A stretch of DNA of 64,000 nucleotides from Croceibacter atlanticus HTCC2559 (GCF_000196315.1 NC_014230.1:186001-250000), one strand, 5' to 3'. Positions 42,645 to 52,643 are shown, counted from the stretch's first letter. The notes: a model not told the origin generated them from the sequence alone. Numbers and translations: made by a program.

Positions 42645-44592
42645 GCTTTGTTTTTATAAGGTTTACTGTATCATCATTAATATTTACAGAATATTTTGTT
42701 CTTAATGCCGCAATCCAGTTTTTCTCTAAATAATCTTGATAGTCACTTACAATAGTTCCTTTAGCTTCTTTAAAAGTTTTAGGACCAGCAGGTAACACAT
42801 CTTTAATGTTTACTACAGTGTAATAATTGTCTTCTTCATACACTTTAGAAATACCTTGCTTAATTTTTAATTTTTTAGGCAATACCTCATCTTCTACATT
42901 AAACGTACCATTAGAAAATAAGGTGGTCATAGATTCATCACTATTAATTTGTGATTTAACATCAACTTCAGAAACACCTTTCTTCATTAAATTTCTAACT
43001 TTTTTGGCGTCTGTTTTATTATTAACCTTAGCCATAGTAACGTTTACGCGTTTATCCCAAAGGTAATTTTGTTTGTTAGTCTCGTAATAAGTTTTTAATC
43101 CTAAAGTGTCTTTTTTTGCTTTATTCCAAATGTTCATTTCCATAAGATCGAACAACAAAAGACCATCTCTATATTCTGAAACAATATTAGAGAACTCTTT
43201 ATCTTCCTGTTCCAAATGATCACGGTGATAGGCCAACACCTTACCATCTACATATTCTTTTAACCAATTGTTTATAGCAGTATTTTTATCGCCACTTAAG
43301 CCTTTATTTACCTGTTTATTATAAATGAATTTTGCGAAATCTCTATACTTAAATACAGAATCTCTTAATTTAAATAATGGTTGATCTAATGTGCTGTTAT
43401 CTGAAATAGCCCAATTTCCATCTTTTACGTCTTTAGTGACATAAGCGCTAAAGAAAGATTTAGCTTCAGAAAAATCACCAATAGAATAATGATCCTTTAA
43501 GCCAGCAACCAAAGCATCACTAATTAAGTTTGCTCTAGAGTCTTTTGTTACTTTTTTCTCTAATTCTCCACGCATCTCGTTAAAACTAGGAATAGGAAAC
43601 CTATCAATAAGTTTTATAATATGCCAGCCGTATTGAGTTTCGAACGGCTCTGTAACTTGTCCTGCTTTTGTTAATGAAAATGCTTTTTTCTCAAAAACTT
43701 CAGAATTTAGCTTTCCACTACCAAATCTATCTAATTTTCCTTCTCGCCTAGCTGAATTCCTATCATCACTAAATTGTTTAGCAAGCACACCAAAGTCTTC
43801 TCCTTGCTTTACTTTTAAATACAATTCTTCAATCCTGTCTTTTGGATTAAAAACGGTGTCTTTAGGTTTTGGCGATACCATTATATGGGCAACTTCAACT
43901 TCACCAGCAGATGCTCTTCTATCATTAACTTTTAAGATATGATAGCCAAATCTTGTTCTAAAAGGTTCAGACACATCTCCAACTGGAACTGTATACGCTT
44001 GCTCTTCAAAGGCGTAAACCATCTTAAGAGCAGTAAACCATCCTAGTTCACCTCCATTTTTCTTAGCAGAAGGATCTTCAGAATAAGTTTTTGCTAAAGT
44101 TTCAAAAGACCTACCATTTACAGCTTTCTCTCTAATATCTTTAATCTTAGAATATGCTTTTAATGTATCTTCTGGCGTAGCATTTTGATTTACTCTTATT
44201 AATATATGACTGGCGTTAACTTCATTTACAGTACGATCATAAGCTTCTTGAACTAATGCTTCTGAAACATTATTATCTGTTAAGAAGTTACGTGCAAACT
44301 GGTTTCTGTATGTTTTAAACTCTCGTTGAAACTTAAGTGTAGTATCTAATCCTTGCTCATAGGCTTCACGTAGTTTTAACCTATAATCTATAAAAAGCTT
44401 TAAATATTCATCGACATCCTTTTGAGACTCATCTTGAACTAAATCTAAATTTTTTTGATAAACCCTAACAAAATCAGATGCGTAAACTGGCTCACCATCT
44501 AAAGTCATTATTATCTGTTTATCTAATTCTTGCGCAATTGTGTTGCCCGCAATAAGTAAGCAAAACACAAATAAGAACCGATATAATTTCAT
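42634..44592 (-). CDS. Periplasmic peptidyl-prolyl isomerase with two parvulin domains
   Basis: The 652-residue protein has a signal peptide (residues 1-20, ending IAQ), a SurA-type N-terminal region, and two parvulin domains in tandem: about 127-225 (ASHILIRVNQ, KNGGELGWFTALKMVYAFEEQAY, FGYHILKVNDRR) and about 232-335 (VAHIMVSPKP, REGKLDRFGSGKLNSEVFEKKAFSL, YGWHIIKLIDRF). The C-terminal 300 residues hold a long helical region with a possible third, degenerate domain. It is the first gene of an operon of three SurA/PpiC-type proteins followed by moxR, with a good promoter at 44622-44650. Confidence 0.92.
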   Translation of the reverse strand: MKLYRFLFVFCLLIAGNTIAQELDKQIIMTLDGEPVYASDFVRVYQKNLDLVQDESQKDVDEYLKLFIDYRLKLREAYEQGLDTTLKFQREFKTYRNQFARNFLTDNNVSEALVQEAYDRTVNEVNASHILIRVNQNATPEDTLKAYSKIKDIREKAVNGRSFETLAKTYSEDPSAKKNGGELGWFTALKMVYAFEEQAYTVPVGDVSEPFRTRFGYHILKVNDRRASAGEVEVAHIMVSPKPKDTVFNPKDRIEELYLKVKQGEDFGVLAKQFSDDRNSARREGKLDRFGSGKLNSEVFEKKAFSLTKAGQVTEPFETQYGWHIIKLIDRFPIPSFNEMRGELEKKVTKDSRANLISDALVAGLKDHYSIGDFSEAKSFFSAYVTKDVKDGNWAISDNSTLDQPLFKLRDSVFKYRDFAKFIYNKQVNKGLSGDKNTAINNWLKEYVDGKVLAYHRDHLEQEDKEFSNIVSEYRDGLLLFDLMEMNIWNKAKKDTLGLKTYYETNKQNYLWDKRVNVTMAKVNNKTDAKKVRNLMKKGVSEVDVKSQINSDESMTTLFSNGTFNVEDEVLPKKLKIKQGISKVYEEDNYYTVVNIKDVLPAGPKTFKEAKGTIVSDYQDYLEKNWIAALRTKYSVNINDDTVNLIKTKLED

Positions 44593-44621
44593 AAATGCGT
44601 GTTTAATTTAAGCAATGTCCG

Positions 44622-44650
44622 CAAAAATAATAAACTCAAGCGGTTTTCAA
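44622..44650 (-). promoter_or_regulatory. Promoter of the SurA/PpiC operon
   Basis: On the minus strand TTG (44650-44648), an 18-base spacer, and TATTTTTG (44629-44622) fit the Bacteroidota TTG-N19-TAnnTTTG promoter with a spacer one base short. The ATG is 29 bases downstream. Confidence 0.7.
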
Positions 44651-44744
44651 CTCTTTTGTTATAACGAAATTACACTCCATAACGTATATGGTTGCTCTAA
44701 TCATTATTCTACATTATATTAGTGCACAATAAACTAAAAACTAC

Positions 44745-45197
44745 ATGAAATATAGCTCTCAAATAATTATAGAATTGCCACGAGAAAAAACCATCTCCAT
44801 ATTTGATAATGCTGAGAACATGAAGCATTGGCAAAGAGGACTTATACACTACAAACAGCTTAGTGGTGATTTTGGTGCAGAAGGCGCCAAAATGCAACTA
44901 GACTATAAAATGGGAAAACGGGAACTTACAATGATTGAAACTATTATTAAAAACGATCTTCCTGATTTGCTCATTACATCTTATGACACCAAAGGCGTTT
45001 ATAATATTCAAACAAATCGTTTTGAAATTACTTCTAACGGGCATACTAAGTGGACATCTGAATCTGAGTTCCGTTTTAACAACTTAATGATGAAAATTAT
45101 GGGGTTTCTTATGCCAGGCGCATTTAAAAAACAATCTTTAAAATATATGAAAGATTTTAAAGCCTTTGCAGAAGACAATAAAAGTGTATTAGATTAA
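44745..45197 (+). CDS. SRPBCC (START-like) family protein
   Basis: The 150-residue cytoplasmic protein follows the polyketide-cyclase/START-like pattern: a first strand YSSQIIIELPREKTISIFDNAENMKHWQRG, a central mixed sheet, and a last amphipathic helix MKDFKAFAED. Such proteins bind hydrophobic ligands in a helix-grip cavity. The ligand is unknown. It is transcribed away from the SurA operon and is followed 81 bases later by the MORN-type gene. Confidence 0.82.
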   Translation: MKYSSQIIIELPREKTISIFDNAENMKHWQRGLIHYKQLSGDFGAEGAKMQLDYKMGKRELTMIETIIKNDLPDLLITSYDTKGVYNIQTNRFEITSNGHTKWTSESEFRFNNLMMKIMGFLMPGAFKKQSLKYMKDFKAFAEDNKSVLD

Positions 45198-45278
45198 TTT
45201 TGTGTGCTAAAACTAAACTTTGTTAGCGGCATATTATTTGAAACACTCTAAACGTTATCAAAACAAACATAAATTACC

Positions 45279-45971
45279 ATGAAAAAATTGTTAGTCTTAA
45301 TTACGGTTCTATCTAGCATATCACTTTTTTCTCAAAATGCTATAAACCAATTTGACAGTAATGGAAAACGTCATGGGTTATGGAAAAAAACGTACGAAGG
45401 ATATGACCAATTAAGATATCAAGGTACTTTTGAGCACGGAAAAGAAGTTGGTGAGTTTATGTTTTACAAGCCAAAATATGGCAAACAGCCTTCTGCTATC
45501 AAAACATATTCAAAAGATACAGACCTTGTCTTGGTATCTTATTTTACAAAAAAGGGAAAACTTATAAGTAAAGGGCAATTAAAAGATAGGCTAAGGACTG
45601 GTAAATGGGAGTATTATCACAATAACACAGACGCTATTATGATGATAGAACATTATAAAGACGATAAGCTTCACGGAAAAAAAACTGCATATTTCGATAA
45701 CGGAAATATTACAGAGGAATACAATTATATTAACGGTAATAAAGAAGGAGACTACAAACTTTACTCACTTAACGGTGTTTTGCTACAACACCTTAATTAC
45801 AAAAATAATGAGCTACACGGCGCGGCACTATTTTATAACGGTAAAGGTGAAGTAACAAAAAAAGGTCAATATAAAAATGGTAGAAAAGACGGTTACTGGC
45901 AATATTATGACCAAGGAAATTTAACTGAAGAAATTTTCTTTCCTATTAACACCTCTAGAAAGAAAGGTTAG
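45279..45971 (+). CDS. Exported MORN-repeat (YwqK-like) protein
   Basis: The 230-residue protein has a signal peptide (ending LFSQ, residue 19) and about six MORN-type repeats of about 22 residues (GKRHGLWKKTYEGY, GKLISKGQLKDRLRTGKWEYY, DGYWQYYDQGNLTEEI). Database names for this family mention an antitoxin; there is no toxin gene beside it and the signal peptide argues for an envelope protein. MORN repeats often bind lipids or partner proteins. Exact function unknown. Confidence 0.83.
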   Translation: MKKLLVLITVLSSISLFSQNAINQFDSNGKRHGLWKKTYEGYDQLRYQGTFEHGKEVGEFMFYKPKYGKQPSAIKTYSKDTDLVLVSYFTKKGKLISKGQLKDRLRTGKWEYYHNNTDAIMMIEHYKDDKLHGKKTAYFDNGNITEEYNYINGNKEGDYKLYSLNGVLLQHLNYKNNELHGAALFYNGKGEVTKKGQYKNGRKDGYWQYYDQGNLTEEIFFPINTSRKKG

Positions 45972-45995
45972 AACGCAATTTTCGACTCTATTTTG

Positions 45996-46003
45996 TAATT
46001 TTG
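45996..46003 (+). promoter_or_regulatory. mnmA promoter -7 box
   Basis: TAATTTTG followed by CAAAC fits TAnnTTTG, 61 bases before the mnmA ATG at 46065. The -33 element is not clear. Confidence 0.55.
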
Positions 46004-46064
46004 CAAACTAAATTTAGAAAGTCATTTGCGCTTTGCAAATTGCTCTAAATTATTACAACTTAAT

Positions 46065-47255
46065 ATGAAAAGTGTAGTAGTAGGACTTAGTGGTGGTGTA
46101 GACAGTAGTGTTTCTGCATATTTACTTAAAGAACAAGGTTATGAGGTTATTGGCTTGTTTATGAAAAACTGGCATGATGATACTGTAACCATAAGTGATG
46201 AGTGCCCTTGGCTGGATGACAGTAATGATGCTATGCTTGTAGCCGAAAAATTAGGTATACCATTTCAAACTGTAGATTTAAGCGAAGAGTACAAAGAACG
46301 TATAGTTGACTATATGTTTAATGAATACAAAAACGGACGCACCCCAAATCCAGATGTGCTTTGTAATCGTGAAATTAAGTTTGATGTCTTTATGAAGATT
46401 GCAATGTCTTTAGGAGCAGACTATGTAGCCACAGGACATTATTGCAGAAAAAGCAGTATAGAAAAGGATGGTGAAACCATTTACCAATTATTGTCTGGAA
46501 AAGATAATAATAAAGACCAATCTTACTTTTTATGTCAACTTTCTCAAGAGCAATTATCTAAAACATTATTTCCAATTGGTGAGTTGCAAAAGAGTGAAGT
46601 AAGAAAAATTGCAGCTGAGCAAGATTTAGTTACCGCAGACAAAAAAGACTCTCAAGGTCTTTGTTTTATAGGAAAAGTAAGGCTTCCAGATTTCTTGCAA
46701 CAACAATTAAAACCTAAGGAAGGAGATATCGTAGAGATTGACTCAACTTTAGACCAATACGCAAAAGACACTAAAGAAGACTTTAATACAACTGAAGAAG
46801 AGTTGGCTTACCTGTCTAAAAAGTTTACATATAATTTTGAAGATGGTAAAGTAGTTGGCAAACACCAAGGTGCACATTATTTTACAAAAGGACAACGTAA
46901 AGGTTTAGGTGTAGGCGGTACTCCAGAACCATTATTTGTAATTGATACAGATGTAGAAGAAAACATTATATACACAGGCCAAGGAAAACAGCATCCAGGT
47001 TTATATAGGCGAGGCCTTTTTGTTAGCCCTCATGAAATACATTGGATTCGTGAAGATTTAAAACTTGATACAGGTGACACTATGAATGTTATGGCACGTA
47101 TCAGGTATCGTCAAACTTTAGAAAAAGCAACATTACACCAAACCGAACACGGCTTATATGTAATTTTCGACAACCCTCAATCTGCCATTGCAGAAGGACA
47201 ATTTGTAGCTTGGTATCAAGACGAAGAACTTATTGGTAGCGGTGTAATATCTTAA
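46065..47255 (+). CDS. mnmA: tRNA-specific 2-thiouridylase MnmA
   Basis: It thiolates U34 in tRNAs for Lys, Glu and Gln, using sulphur relayed from a cysteine desulphurase. From the ATG at 46065 the product is 396 residues. Seen: PP-loop [15 protein letters not shown] at the N-terminus, catalytic Cys in [13 protein letters not shown] and in [10 protein letters not shown], and YVATGHYCR. An insertion of about 30 residues ([21 protein letters not shown] region) makes it longer than E. coli MnmA (368). The longer frame, from 46026, would begin between promoter and ATG and has no support. Confidence 0.96.
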   Translation: MKSVVVGLSGGVDSSVSAYLLKEQGYEVIGLFMKNWHDDTVTISDECPWLDDSNDAMLVAEKLGIPFQTVDLSEEYKERIVDYMFNEYKNGRTPNPDVLCNREIKFDVFMKIAMSLGADYVATGHYCRKSSIEKDGETIYQLLSGKDNNKDQSYFLCQLSQEQLSKTLFPIGELQKSEVRKIAAEQDLVTADKKDSQGLCFIGKVRLPDFLQQQLKPKEGDIVEIDSTLDQYAKDTKEDFNTTEEELAYLSKKFTYNFEDGKVVGKHQGAHYFTKGQRKGLGVGGTPEPLFVIDTDVEENIIYTGQGKQHPGLYRRGLFVSPHEIHWIREDLKLDTGDTMNVMARIRYRQTLEKATLHQTEHGLYVIFDNPQSAIAEGQFVAWYQDEELIGSGVIS

Positions 47256-47264
47256 AATATATTT

Positions 47265-48209
47265 ATGACAACTAACAGAATCACAGAGCTTTTCAATATA
47301 AAATACCCTATTATTCAAGGTGGCATGATATGGGCAAGCGGCTGGAAACTAGCAAGTGCTGTTAGTAATGCGGGTGGACTTGGCCTTATTGGCTCAGGCT
47401 CTATGTATCCAGAAGTATTAAGAGAGCACATTCAAAAATGTAAGAAAGCAACAGACAAGCCTTTTGGAGTTAACATTCCTCTACTTTATCCTAATATGGA
47501 GGAAATTGTTCAAATTATTATAGATGAAGGTGTAAAGATTGTTTTTTCATCTGCTGGAAATCCAAAAACATGGACTTCTCATTTGCAGTCTCACGGTATC
47601 ACTGTTGTTCACGTGGTTAGTAGCGTAAAGTTTGCTTTAAAAGCTCAAGAAGCTGGCGTAAATGCCGTAGTAGCAGAAGGTTTTGAAGCAGGCGGACATA
47701 ATGGTAGAGAAGAGACAACTACTTTAGCATTAATACCAATGGTAAAAGAACAATTAGACATCCCATTAATTGCTGCTGGTGGTATTGCAAACGGAAAAAG
47801 TATGCTCTCAGTTATGATATTAGGAGCAGATGGTGTACAAGTTGGAAGTCGATTTGTAGCTACACCCGAAGCATCTTCCCACCAAAACTTTAAAGATTTA
47901 GTTCTAAAAGCAAAAGAAGGCGACACACAATTAACGCTTAAGGAACTTGCACCTGTAAGAATGCTGAAAAATAAATTCTTCAACCAAGTTATAGAGCTTT
48001 ATAGCAAAAACCCTTCTAAAGAAGATTTAATTGAATTATTAGGCAGAGCTAGAGCTAAAAAAGGAATGTTTGAAGGTGATCTAGATGATGGCGAACTAGA
48101 AATTGGACAAATTTCAGGGCTAATTCACGATATAAAACCTGCAGGGAAAATTGTTGAAGACATGGTTTCAGAATTTAAAATAGCTAAAGAAATGTTACCT
48201 ACTTTTTAG
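47265..48209 (+). CDS. Nitronate monooxygenase-like FMN enzyme
   Basis: The 314-residue TIM-barrel protein has the family marks: IIQGGMIWASGWKLASAVSNAGGLGLIGSG cut at the N-terminus, FGVNIPLL, VVAEGFEAGGHNG (the catalytic His region), and IPLIAAGGIANGKS with ADGVQVGSRFVATPE for FMN phosphate. Relatives include nitronate monooxygenase and FabK enoyl-ACP reductase; the substrate cannot be decided. It follows mnmA by 9 bases in a likely two-gene unit, and its end overlaps the convergent DUF922 gene by 11 bases. Confidence 0.87.
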   Translation: MTTNRITELFNIKYPIIQGGMIWASGWKLASAVSNAGGLGLIGSGSMYPEVLREHIQKCKKATDKPFGVNIPLLYPNMEEIVQIIIDEGVKIVFSSAGNPKTWTSHLQSHGITVVHVVSSVKFALKAQEAGVNAVVAEGFEAGGHNGREETTTLALIPMVKEQLDIPLIAAGGIANGKSMLSVMILGADGVQVGSRFVATPEASSHQNFKDLVLKAKEGDTQLTLKELAPVRMLKNKFFNQVIELYSKNPSKEDLIELLGRARAKKGMFEGDLDDGELEIGQISGLIHDIKPAGKIVEDMVSEFKIAKEMLPTF

Positions 48210-48744
48210 CGTACTCTTTTAATTTATCCAGCTCTTTTGCAATATGTGCTTGCCATTTCATTTCAGCTTGAGAATTCATGCTATGGGCGCTTTCTAAATC
48301 AAATTCACCTTGCATCTTAACACGCTCAAGCTCTATATCATTATAAAGCTTTTGTAAATCTTTTCTAATATTTCTACCTGGCTTATAAGCCTGCATAGCT
48401 TTTCTTAGCTTACGGGCGTGAATTTCGCTTATATCAAAATGTGCTTGCTCGTGCTTTAAAAGCTTATCTGTCTTATGATCTGGATGCACCCAAGATCCAT
48501 TAGGATAAAATGTACTATATACTTCGTATTGTAAATCTACTTCGCCATTTGTAGTTTTATAAGACCACGTATATGAAAAGCCAGAATTTGTATTAGCATG
48601 AAATTCTGAGTCGTAAACTGGAGCGCCTTTAAAATCACTCCAAGTTAATACCGGATGATCATCATAGGATATTTTTTGTTGGGTATACCCAAGTGACACC
48701 ATACCCAAAAGTAAAAAGACCGCTAAAGTTTTAAAATTACCCAT
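48199..48744 (-). CDS. DUF922 family exported putative metalloprotease
   Basis: From the ATG at 48744 the protein has 181 residues with a clear signal peptide (FKTLAVFLLLGMVSLG, ending TQQ). An ATG eight codons earlier (48768) lies deeper in the OsmC gene and adds only a polar stretch before the signal. The mature part has SWSDFKGAP, a Trp-rich strand, and LLKHEQAHFDISEIHARKL, an HExxH zinc motif with a later Glu in SEIHARK. DUF922 proteins are predicted Zn-dependent proteases; activity is not proven. Last gene of the guaA operon. Confidence 0.82.
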   Translation of the reverse strand: MGNFKTLAVFLLLGMVSLGYTQQKISYDDHPVLTWSDFKGAPVYDSEFHANTNSGFSYTWSYKTTNGEVDLQYEVYSTFYPNGSWVHPDHKTDKLLKHEQAHFDISEIHARKLRKAMQAYKPGRNIRKDLQKLYNDIELERVKMQGEFDLESAHSMNSQAEMKWQAHIAKELDKLKEYAKK

Positions 48745-49138
48745 ATACAAATGATATGTTTTTTTCAATATCTGGATGTAAACTAAAGTGCACTGGGCAC
48801 GTATTTGCTGTATGCTCTAAAATGCTTTTAGTTTTTTCGTCGTAAGATTTAGGCAGTTTAATAACCATATCTATCTTAGAAATCCTTCTAGGATTACTAG
48901 CCATAATTTTCACAACTTCTGCAGTAGCATTAATCATATCTACATTAAGTTGATCTGCTTTAATTCCCATAACGGTAAGCATACAACTCGCAAGTGCTGT
49001 AACTACAGTATCGGTTGGAGAAAACGCTTCACCTTTACCATTATTATCTGTAGGTGCATCTGTTATAAACGTGTTACCGCTTTTAATATGCTCACAAGTA
49101 GTTCTTAAGTTACCATTATAGGTTATCTTACTAGTCAT
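48737..49138 (-). CDS. OsmC/Ohr-family protein
   Basis: The 133-residue protein fits OsmC: ITYNGNLRTTCEH, a conserved Cys in TALASCMLTVMGI, and a later Cys in NTCPVHFSLHP. These two cysteines reduce organic hydroperoxides in the family. The GEAFSPTDTVVTALASC stretch is characteristic of the group. It overlaps the LysM gene stop by one base and the DUF922 gene by eight, so they form one transcript. Confidence 0.92.
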   Translation of the reverse strand: MTSKITYNGNLRTTCEHIKSGNTFITDAPTDNNGKGEAFSPTDTVVTALASCMLTVMGIKADQLNVDMINATAEVVKIMASNPRRISKIDMVIKLPKSYDEKTKSILEHTANTCPVHFSLHPDIEKNISFVYG

Positions 49139-51093
49139 TATTCTACAGGTTTTAGGGTAAGGTTTTCTCCATATTGCATAATATAGATCCCGTTATTCAT
49201 ATAGCCACTTATACCGTTTTCAACATAACTAAATTTGTTTTCAATGTACTCTGTAGCTATATTATTTTCTAACGATTCCATGTAAGTGTCTGAATTTGCC
49301 AACCTCAACAACGTATCATACATAATATCATAACCACGCACTGCATATTTATTAGGAGCAATACCGTATTTAGCATTATAATCTATTATGAATTTGGCTT
49401 TATTCTCATAATCAAATTCTTTATCTACTGAAGGAAAAGTAAATTTAAGATTACTTAAATGATCGTTTGAAACATCTTCACTATCAAACGCAGATGTTTT
49501 CTCCAAAGCAAATAGTTGTATGTTATGTTTAGAACGGTAAGCGTTTAAATACGATAAAAGATTACTTAATAATGCTACATCTTCTGTAGCTACAATAAAC
49601 CAATTGTCTTTTCCACTTACCAATTGCTTGCTTACATCATTTTGATACACAAAATTGTCTTCTTGCTTTTTTAAAGTTGAAGCAGTTGGAAATTTAGATG
49701 TTATAAGAGATTTAATAGATGATGCATTATCATCTGCCAAAATAACTATGTTTTGGTCTGTATGCATAGCTTCAAGATAACTAAGCATAACCTCGTGTAA
49801 CATATCATCTGTAGGGCGAGACTGTATAAGGTTTTCTCTTCCGTTAGCTTTTCTACTCGACAATGGTGAAATTACCGGAATGTCTTTTCTGTTAAGTAAT
49901 GCAGAAGCTTCCTCAACCGTACTATTTAAAAGCGGTCCTACAACTACATCTACATCATTAAAGTTATTATCATTTATAATAGCTCTTACTTTAGATGTGC
50001 TTTGTTCTGTATCAAAAACTCTTAGGGTCGTACTCAACCCTTTTTGTTTTCCTTCTTCCAATGCAACCAAGGCACCACTATAAAAATCTAATGAAATACG
50101 CATAACACGATCTCTCTTAATGCGCTCTTCTGTATTTGAAAGCGAATCGTTTGTAATCTTATGACTATTAAATGGTAATAATAATGCTACAGTTTTAGCA
50201 TCGTAGTTTCTAATAGACGCTTCTAGGTTAACAAGCTCATCATTACCAAATGCAATACTAGTATTCTTCTTAGGAATTTTTATAATCATTCCTACTTTTA
50301 GTCCTTCTTCTAATTTAGGATTTAGTGCAATTAATGAGTCTTCAGAAATATTGAAACGCTGCTCTAACCTAAAGAAGTTCTCTTTCGGTTTAACTTCATA
50401 AAATGTAAATCGTTCATCTGTAATTACAGTGCTTTCGGTAGAAGCTTCGCCTTTTACATTTAATACTTGTCCTGGTTGTATAGGTTCTTCCATATCAGGA
50501 TTCATAGCTTCTAACTCGGCTATGGTCATCCCATATTTTCTAGAGATCCCGTATTTCCCTTCTTTAGCTTGAACGGTGTGGGTTGTTTTCCCAGAAGGTG
50601 TTCTTACAATTTTAACAACAGGTTCTTCTTTAATTATAAACCTAGGATCATCAACAGTTTGAGTATCTGAAATAACAACATTTGGATACACAGGTATTCT
50701 TATTTTGTCCTTTCGTTTTAATTGCTCGGCATACAACCATTTATTGTACCTCTTAATCTCATCTACAGTAACATTATACTCTTTAGATAAACTGTATAAG
50801 GTTTCCTTACGCTTTACTTTATGTGTTTTAAAGGTTTTTGGCGTGCGGTCTTGCGAGTTTGCCGTATTGTTTTGAGCAGAAGTGCTTTTAGGGATCACTA
50901 AAACAGCACCTTTTCTCAATCCATTTTTAGCATCTGGATTAAACCTATATATTTCTTGAATTGTAGTATTAAAACGCTTAGCCAAACTAGTGGCAGTATC
51001 GTCTTGATTAACTGTATATGTCAAAAATTCTTGTGCATTCGTTTGTAAATTGAATGCTAAAAAGAAGATTAGACTGGCTAGGATTGTTTTCAT
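49138..51093 (-). CDS. LysM protein with periplasmic-binding-protein (type 1) domain
   Basis: The 651-residue protein has a signal peptide (residues 1-20, ending NAQ), four LysM motifs (about 23-70, 88-137, 172-215, 230-276; for example YTVNQDDTATSLAKRFNTT and HKVKRKETLYSLSKEYNVT), and a type 1 periplasmic-binding-protein fold (about 295-640: VALLLPFNSH, DFYSGALVALEEGK, DVDVVVGPLLNSTVEEAS, VISPLSS, KYAVRGYDIMYDTLL). The layout resembles LpoA-like activators fused to peptidoglycan-binding domains, so a role in controlling wall synthesis is plausible but inferred. It lies 9 bases after guaA. Confidence 0.87.
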   Translation of the reverse strand: MKTILASLIFFLAFNLQTNAQEFLTYTVNQDDTATSLAKRFNTTIQEIYRFNPDAKNGLRKGAVLVIPKSTSAQNNTANSQDRTPKTFKTHKVKRKETLYSLSKEYNVTVDEIKRYNKWLYAEQLKRKDKIRIPVYPNVVISDTQTVDDPRFIIKEEPVVKIVRTPSGKTTHTVQAKEGKYGISRKYGMTIAELEAMNPDMEEPIQPGQVLNVKGEASTESTVITDERFTFYEVKPKENFFRLEQRFNISEDSLIALNPKLEEGLKVGMIIKIPKKNTSIAFGNDELVNLEASIRNYDAKTVALLLPFNSHKITNDSLSNTEERIKRDRVMRISLDFYSGALVALEEGKQKGLSTTLRVFDTEQSTSKVRAIINDNNFNDVDVVVGPLLNSTVEEASALLNRKDIPVISPLSSRKANGRENLIQSRPTDDMLHEVMLSYLEAMHTDQNIVILADDNASSIKSLITSKFPTASTLKKQEDNFVYQNDVSKQLVSGKDNWFIVATEDVALLSNLLSYLNAYRSKHNIQLFALEKTSAFDSEDVSNDHLSNLKFTFPSVDKEFDYENKAKFIIDYNAKYGIAPNKYAVRGYDIMYDTLLRLANSDTYMESLENNIATEYIENKFSYVENGISGYMNNGIYIMQYGENLTLKPVE

Positions 51094-51102
51094 ATTATAA
51101 TT

Positions 51103-52632
51103 TTATTCCCACTCAATTGTGGCTGGCGGCTTAGAACTAATGTCATACACTACTCTATTAACGCCTTTTACACGATTTATTATCGTATTTGATGTCTTTT
51201 GCAGAAACTCATAAGGTAAATTGCACCAATCTGCTGTCATTCCATCTGTAGACTCTACAGCTCTTAGAGCAACAACTTGCTCATAAGTACGCTCATCTCC
51301 CATAACACCTACAGATTGTACAGGTAATAATATTGCACCTGCTTGCCATACTTTATCGTATAGCTCCCATTCTCTAAGTCCGTTTATAAAGATGGCATCT
51401 ACTTCTTGTAAGATACGTACTTTTTCTGCAGTAATGTCTCCCAAGATTCTAATTGCTAAACCAGGTCCAGGAAAAGGATGTCTTCCTAATAATTTAGGAG
51501 AAATACCCATTTCTTTACCAACACGTCTTACTTCATCTTTAAAAAGCATACGTAATGGTTCCACAATTTTAAGTTTCATGAAATCTGGCAAACCTCCAAC
51601 ATTATGGTGAGATTTTATTGTTGCAGAAGGTCCGTTTACAGAAATACTTTCTATAACATCTGGATAAATGGTCCCTTGAGCTAAAAACTTCACATCTTCA
51701 ATATCGTGAGCTTCATCATCAAATACTTCAATGAACACGCGACCTATTTCTTTACGTTTTTCTTCTGGATCGCTTTTTCCTTCTAAGGCTTTCAAGAAAC
51801 GTGCCGAAGCATCAACGCCTTTAACATTTAGACCCATATCTTTATATTGATCTAATACATCAACAAATTCGTTTTTGCGTAGCAACCCATTGTTTACAAA
51901 AATACAATACAGGTTTTTCCCAATAGCTTTATGCAATAACACTGCTGCTACCGTTGAGTCTACGCCACCGCTTAAACCAAGAACAACTTTATCTTCCCCT
52001 ATTTTTTCTTTTAACTCATTAACTGTTAAATCTACAAAAGCGCCTGGTGTCCAAGATTGCTCAACGCCAGCTATATGAACTAAGAAGTTTTCTAAAAGCT
52101 GCTTACCATCTGTAGAGTGGTAAACTTCTGGGTGAAATTGTATACAGTATGTTTCTTCTCCATCTATTCTGTAAGCTGCATTTAGCACATCTGCTGTACT
52201 TGCTAGCCTCACAGCGTTATCTGGTAATTCTTTAATAGTATCACTATGACTCATCCATACTTGAGAGTTTTCTGTAATACTTGCAAAAAGAGCTTCTTTA
52301 TCTTTTATTACAGACAGATTAGCACGACCGTATTCTCTAACATTAGACGCTTCTACCTTGCCTCCAAAAAAGTGAGCTAAGTACTGCGCACCATAACAAA
52401 CACCTAATAATGGAAGTTTCCCTTTTATATTAGATAGGTCTGGTTGCGGAGCATCTTCACCTCTTACAGAAAAAGGGCTACCCGATAAAATGACAGCTTT
52501 AAAGGTTGATAAATCTTCTGGAACTTTATGGAATGGATGAATTTCGCAATAAATGTTTAATTCTCTAACACGACGAGCAATTAACTGCGTGTATTGCGAT
52601 CCGAAATCGAGGATAAGTACGTTGTTTTGCAT
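51103..52632 (-). CDS. guaA: GMP synthase (glutamine-hydrolysing)
   Basis: It aminates XMP to GMP with glutamine and ATP. The product has 509 residues from the ATG at 52632. Seen: class I amidotransferase Cys in [17 protein letters not shown], His/Glu in QFHPEVYHS, the ATP-PPase loop [14 protein letters not shown], and the C-terminal dimer domain ending [16 protein letters not shown] two codons upstream (52638) overlaps a likely -7 box, so the ATG is preferred. First gene of guaA-LysM-osmC-DUF922. Confidence 0.96.
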   Translation of the reverse strand: MQNNVLILDFGSQYTQLIARRVRELNIYCEIHPFHKVPEDLSTFKAVILSGSPFSVRGEDAPQPDLSNIKGKLPLLGVCYGAQYLAHFFGGKVEASNVREYGRANLSVIKDKEALFASITENSQVWMSHSDTIKELPDNAVRLASTADVLNAAYRIDGEETYCIQFHPEVYHSTDGKQLLENFLVHIAGVEQSWTPGAFVDLTVNELKEKIGEDKVVLGLSGGVDSTVAAVLLHKAIGKNLYCIFVNNGLLRKNEFVDVLDQYKDMGLNVKGVDASARFLKALEGKSDPEEKRKEIGRVFIEVFDDEAHDIEDVKFLAQGTIYPDVIESISVNGPSATIKSHHNVGGLPDFMKLKIVEPLRMLFKDEVRRVGKEMGISPKLLGRHPFPGPGLAIRILGDITAEKVRILQEVDAIFINGLREWELYDKVWQAGAILLPVQSVGVMGDERTYEQVVALRAVESTDGMTADWCNLPYEFLQKTSNTIINRVKGVNRVVYDISSKPPATIEWE

Positions 52633-52635
52633 AGG

Positions 52636-52643
52636 CAAAAGTA
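52636..52643 (-). promoter_or_regulatory. guaA promoter -7 box next to the start codon
   Basis: On the minus strand TACTTTTG fits TAnnTTTG and ends only three bases before the guaA ATG. If used, the mRNA would have almost no leader. I see no clear -33 element. Confidence 0.45.

Noticed and set aside
45279-45971. A toxin-antitoxin antitoxin, as YwqK-type names suggest
   Set aside because: There is no toxin-like gene beside it; the protein has a signal peptide and MORN repeats, which fit an envelope protein better.
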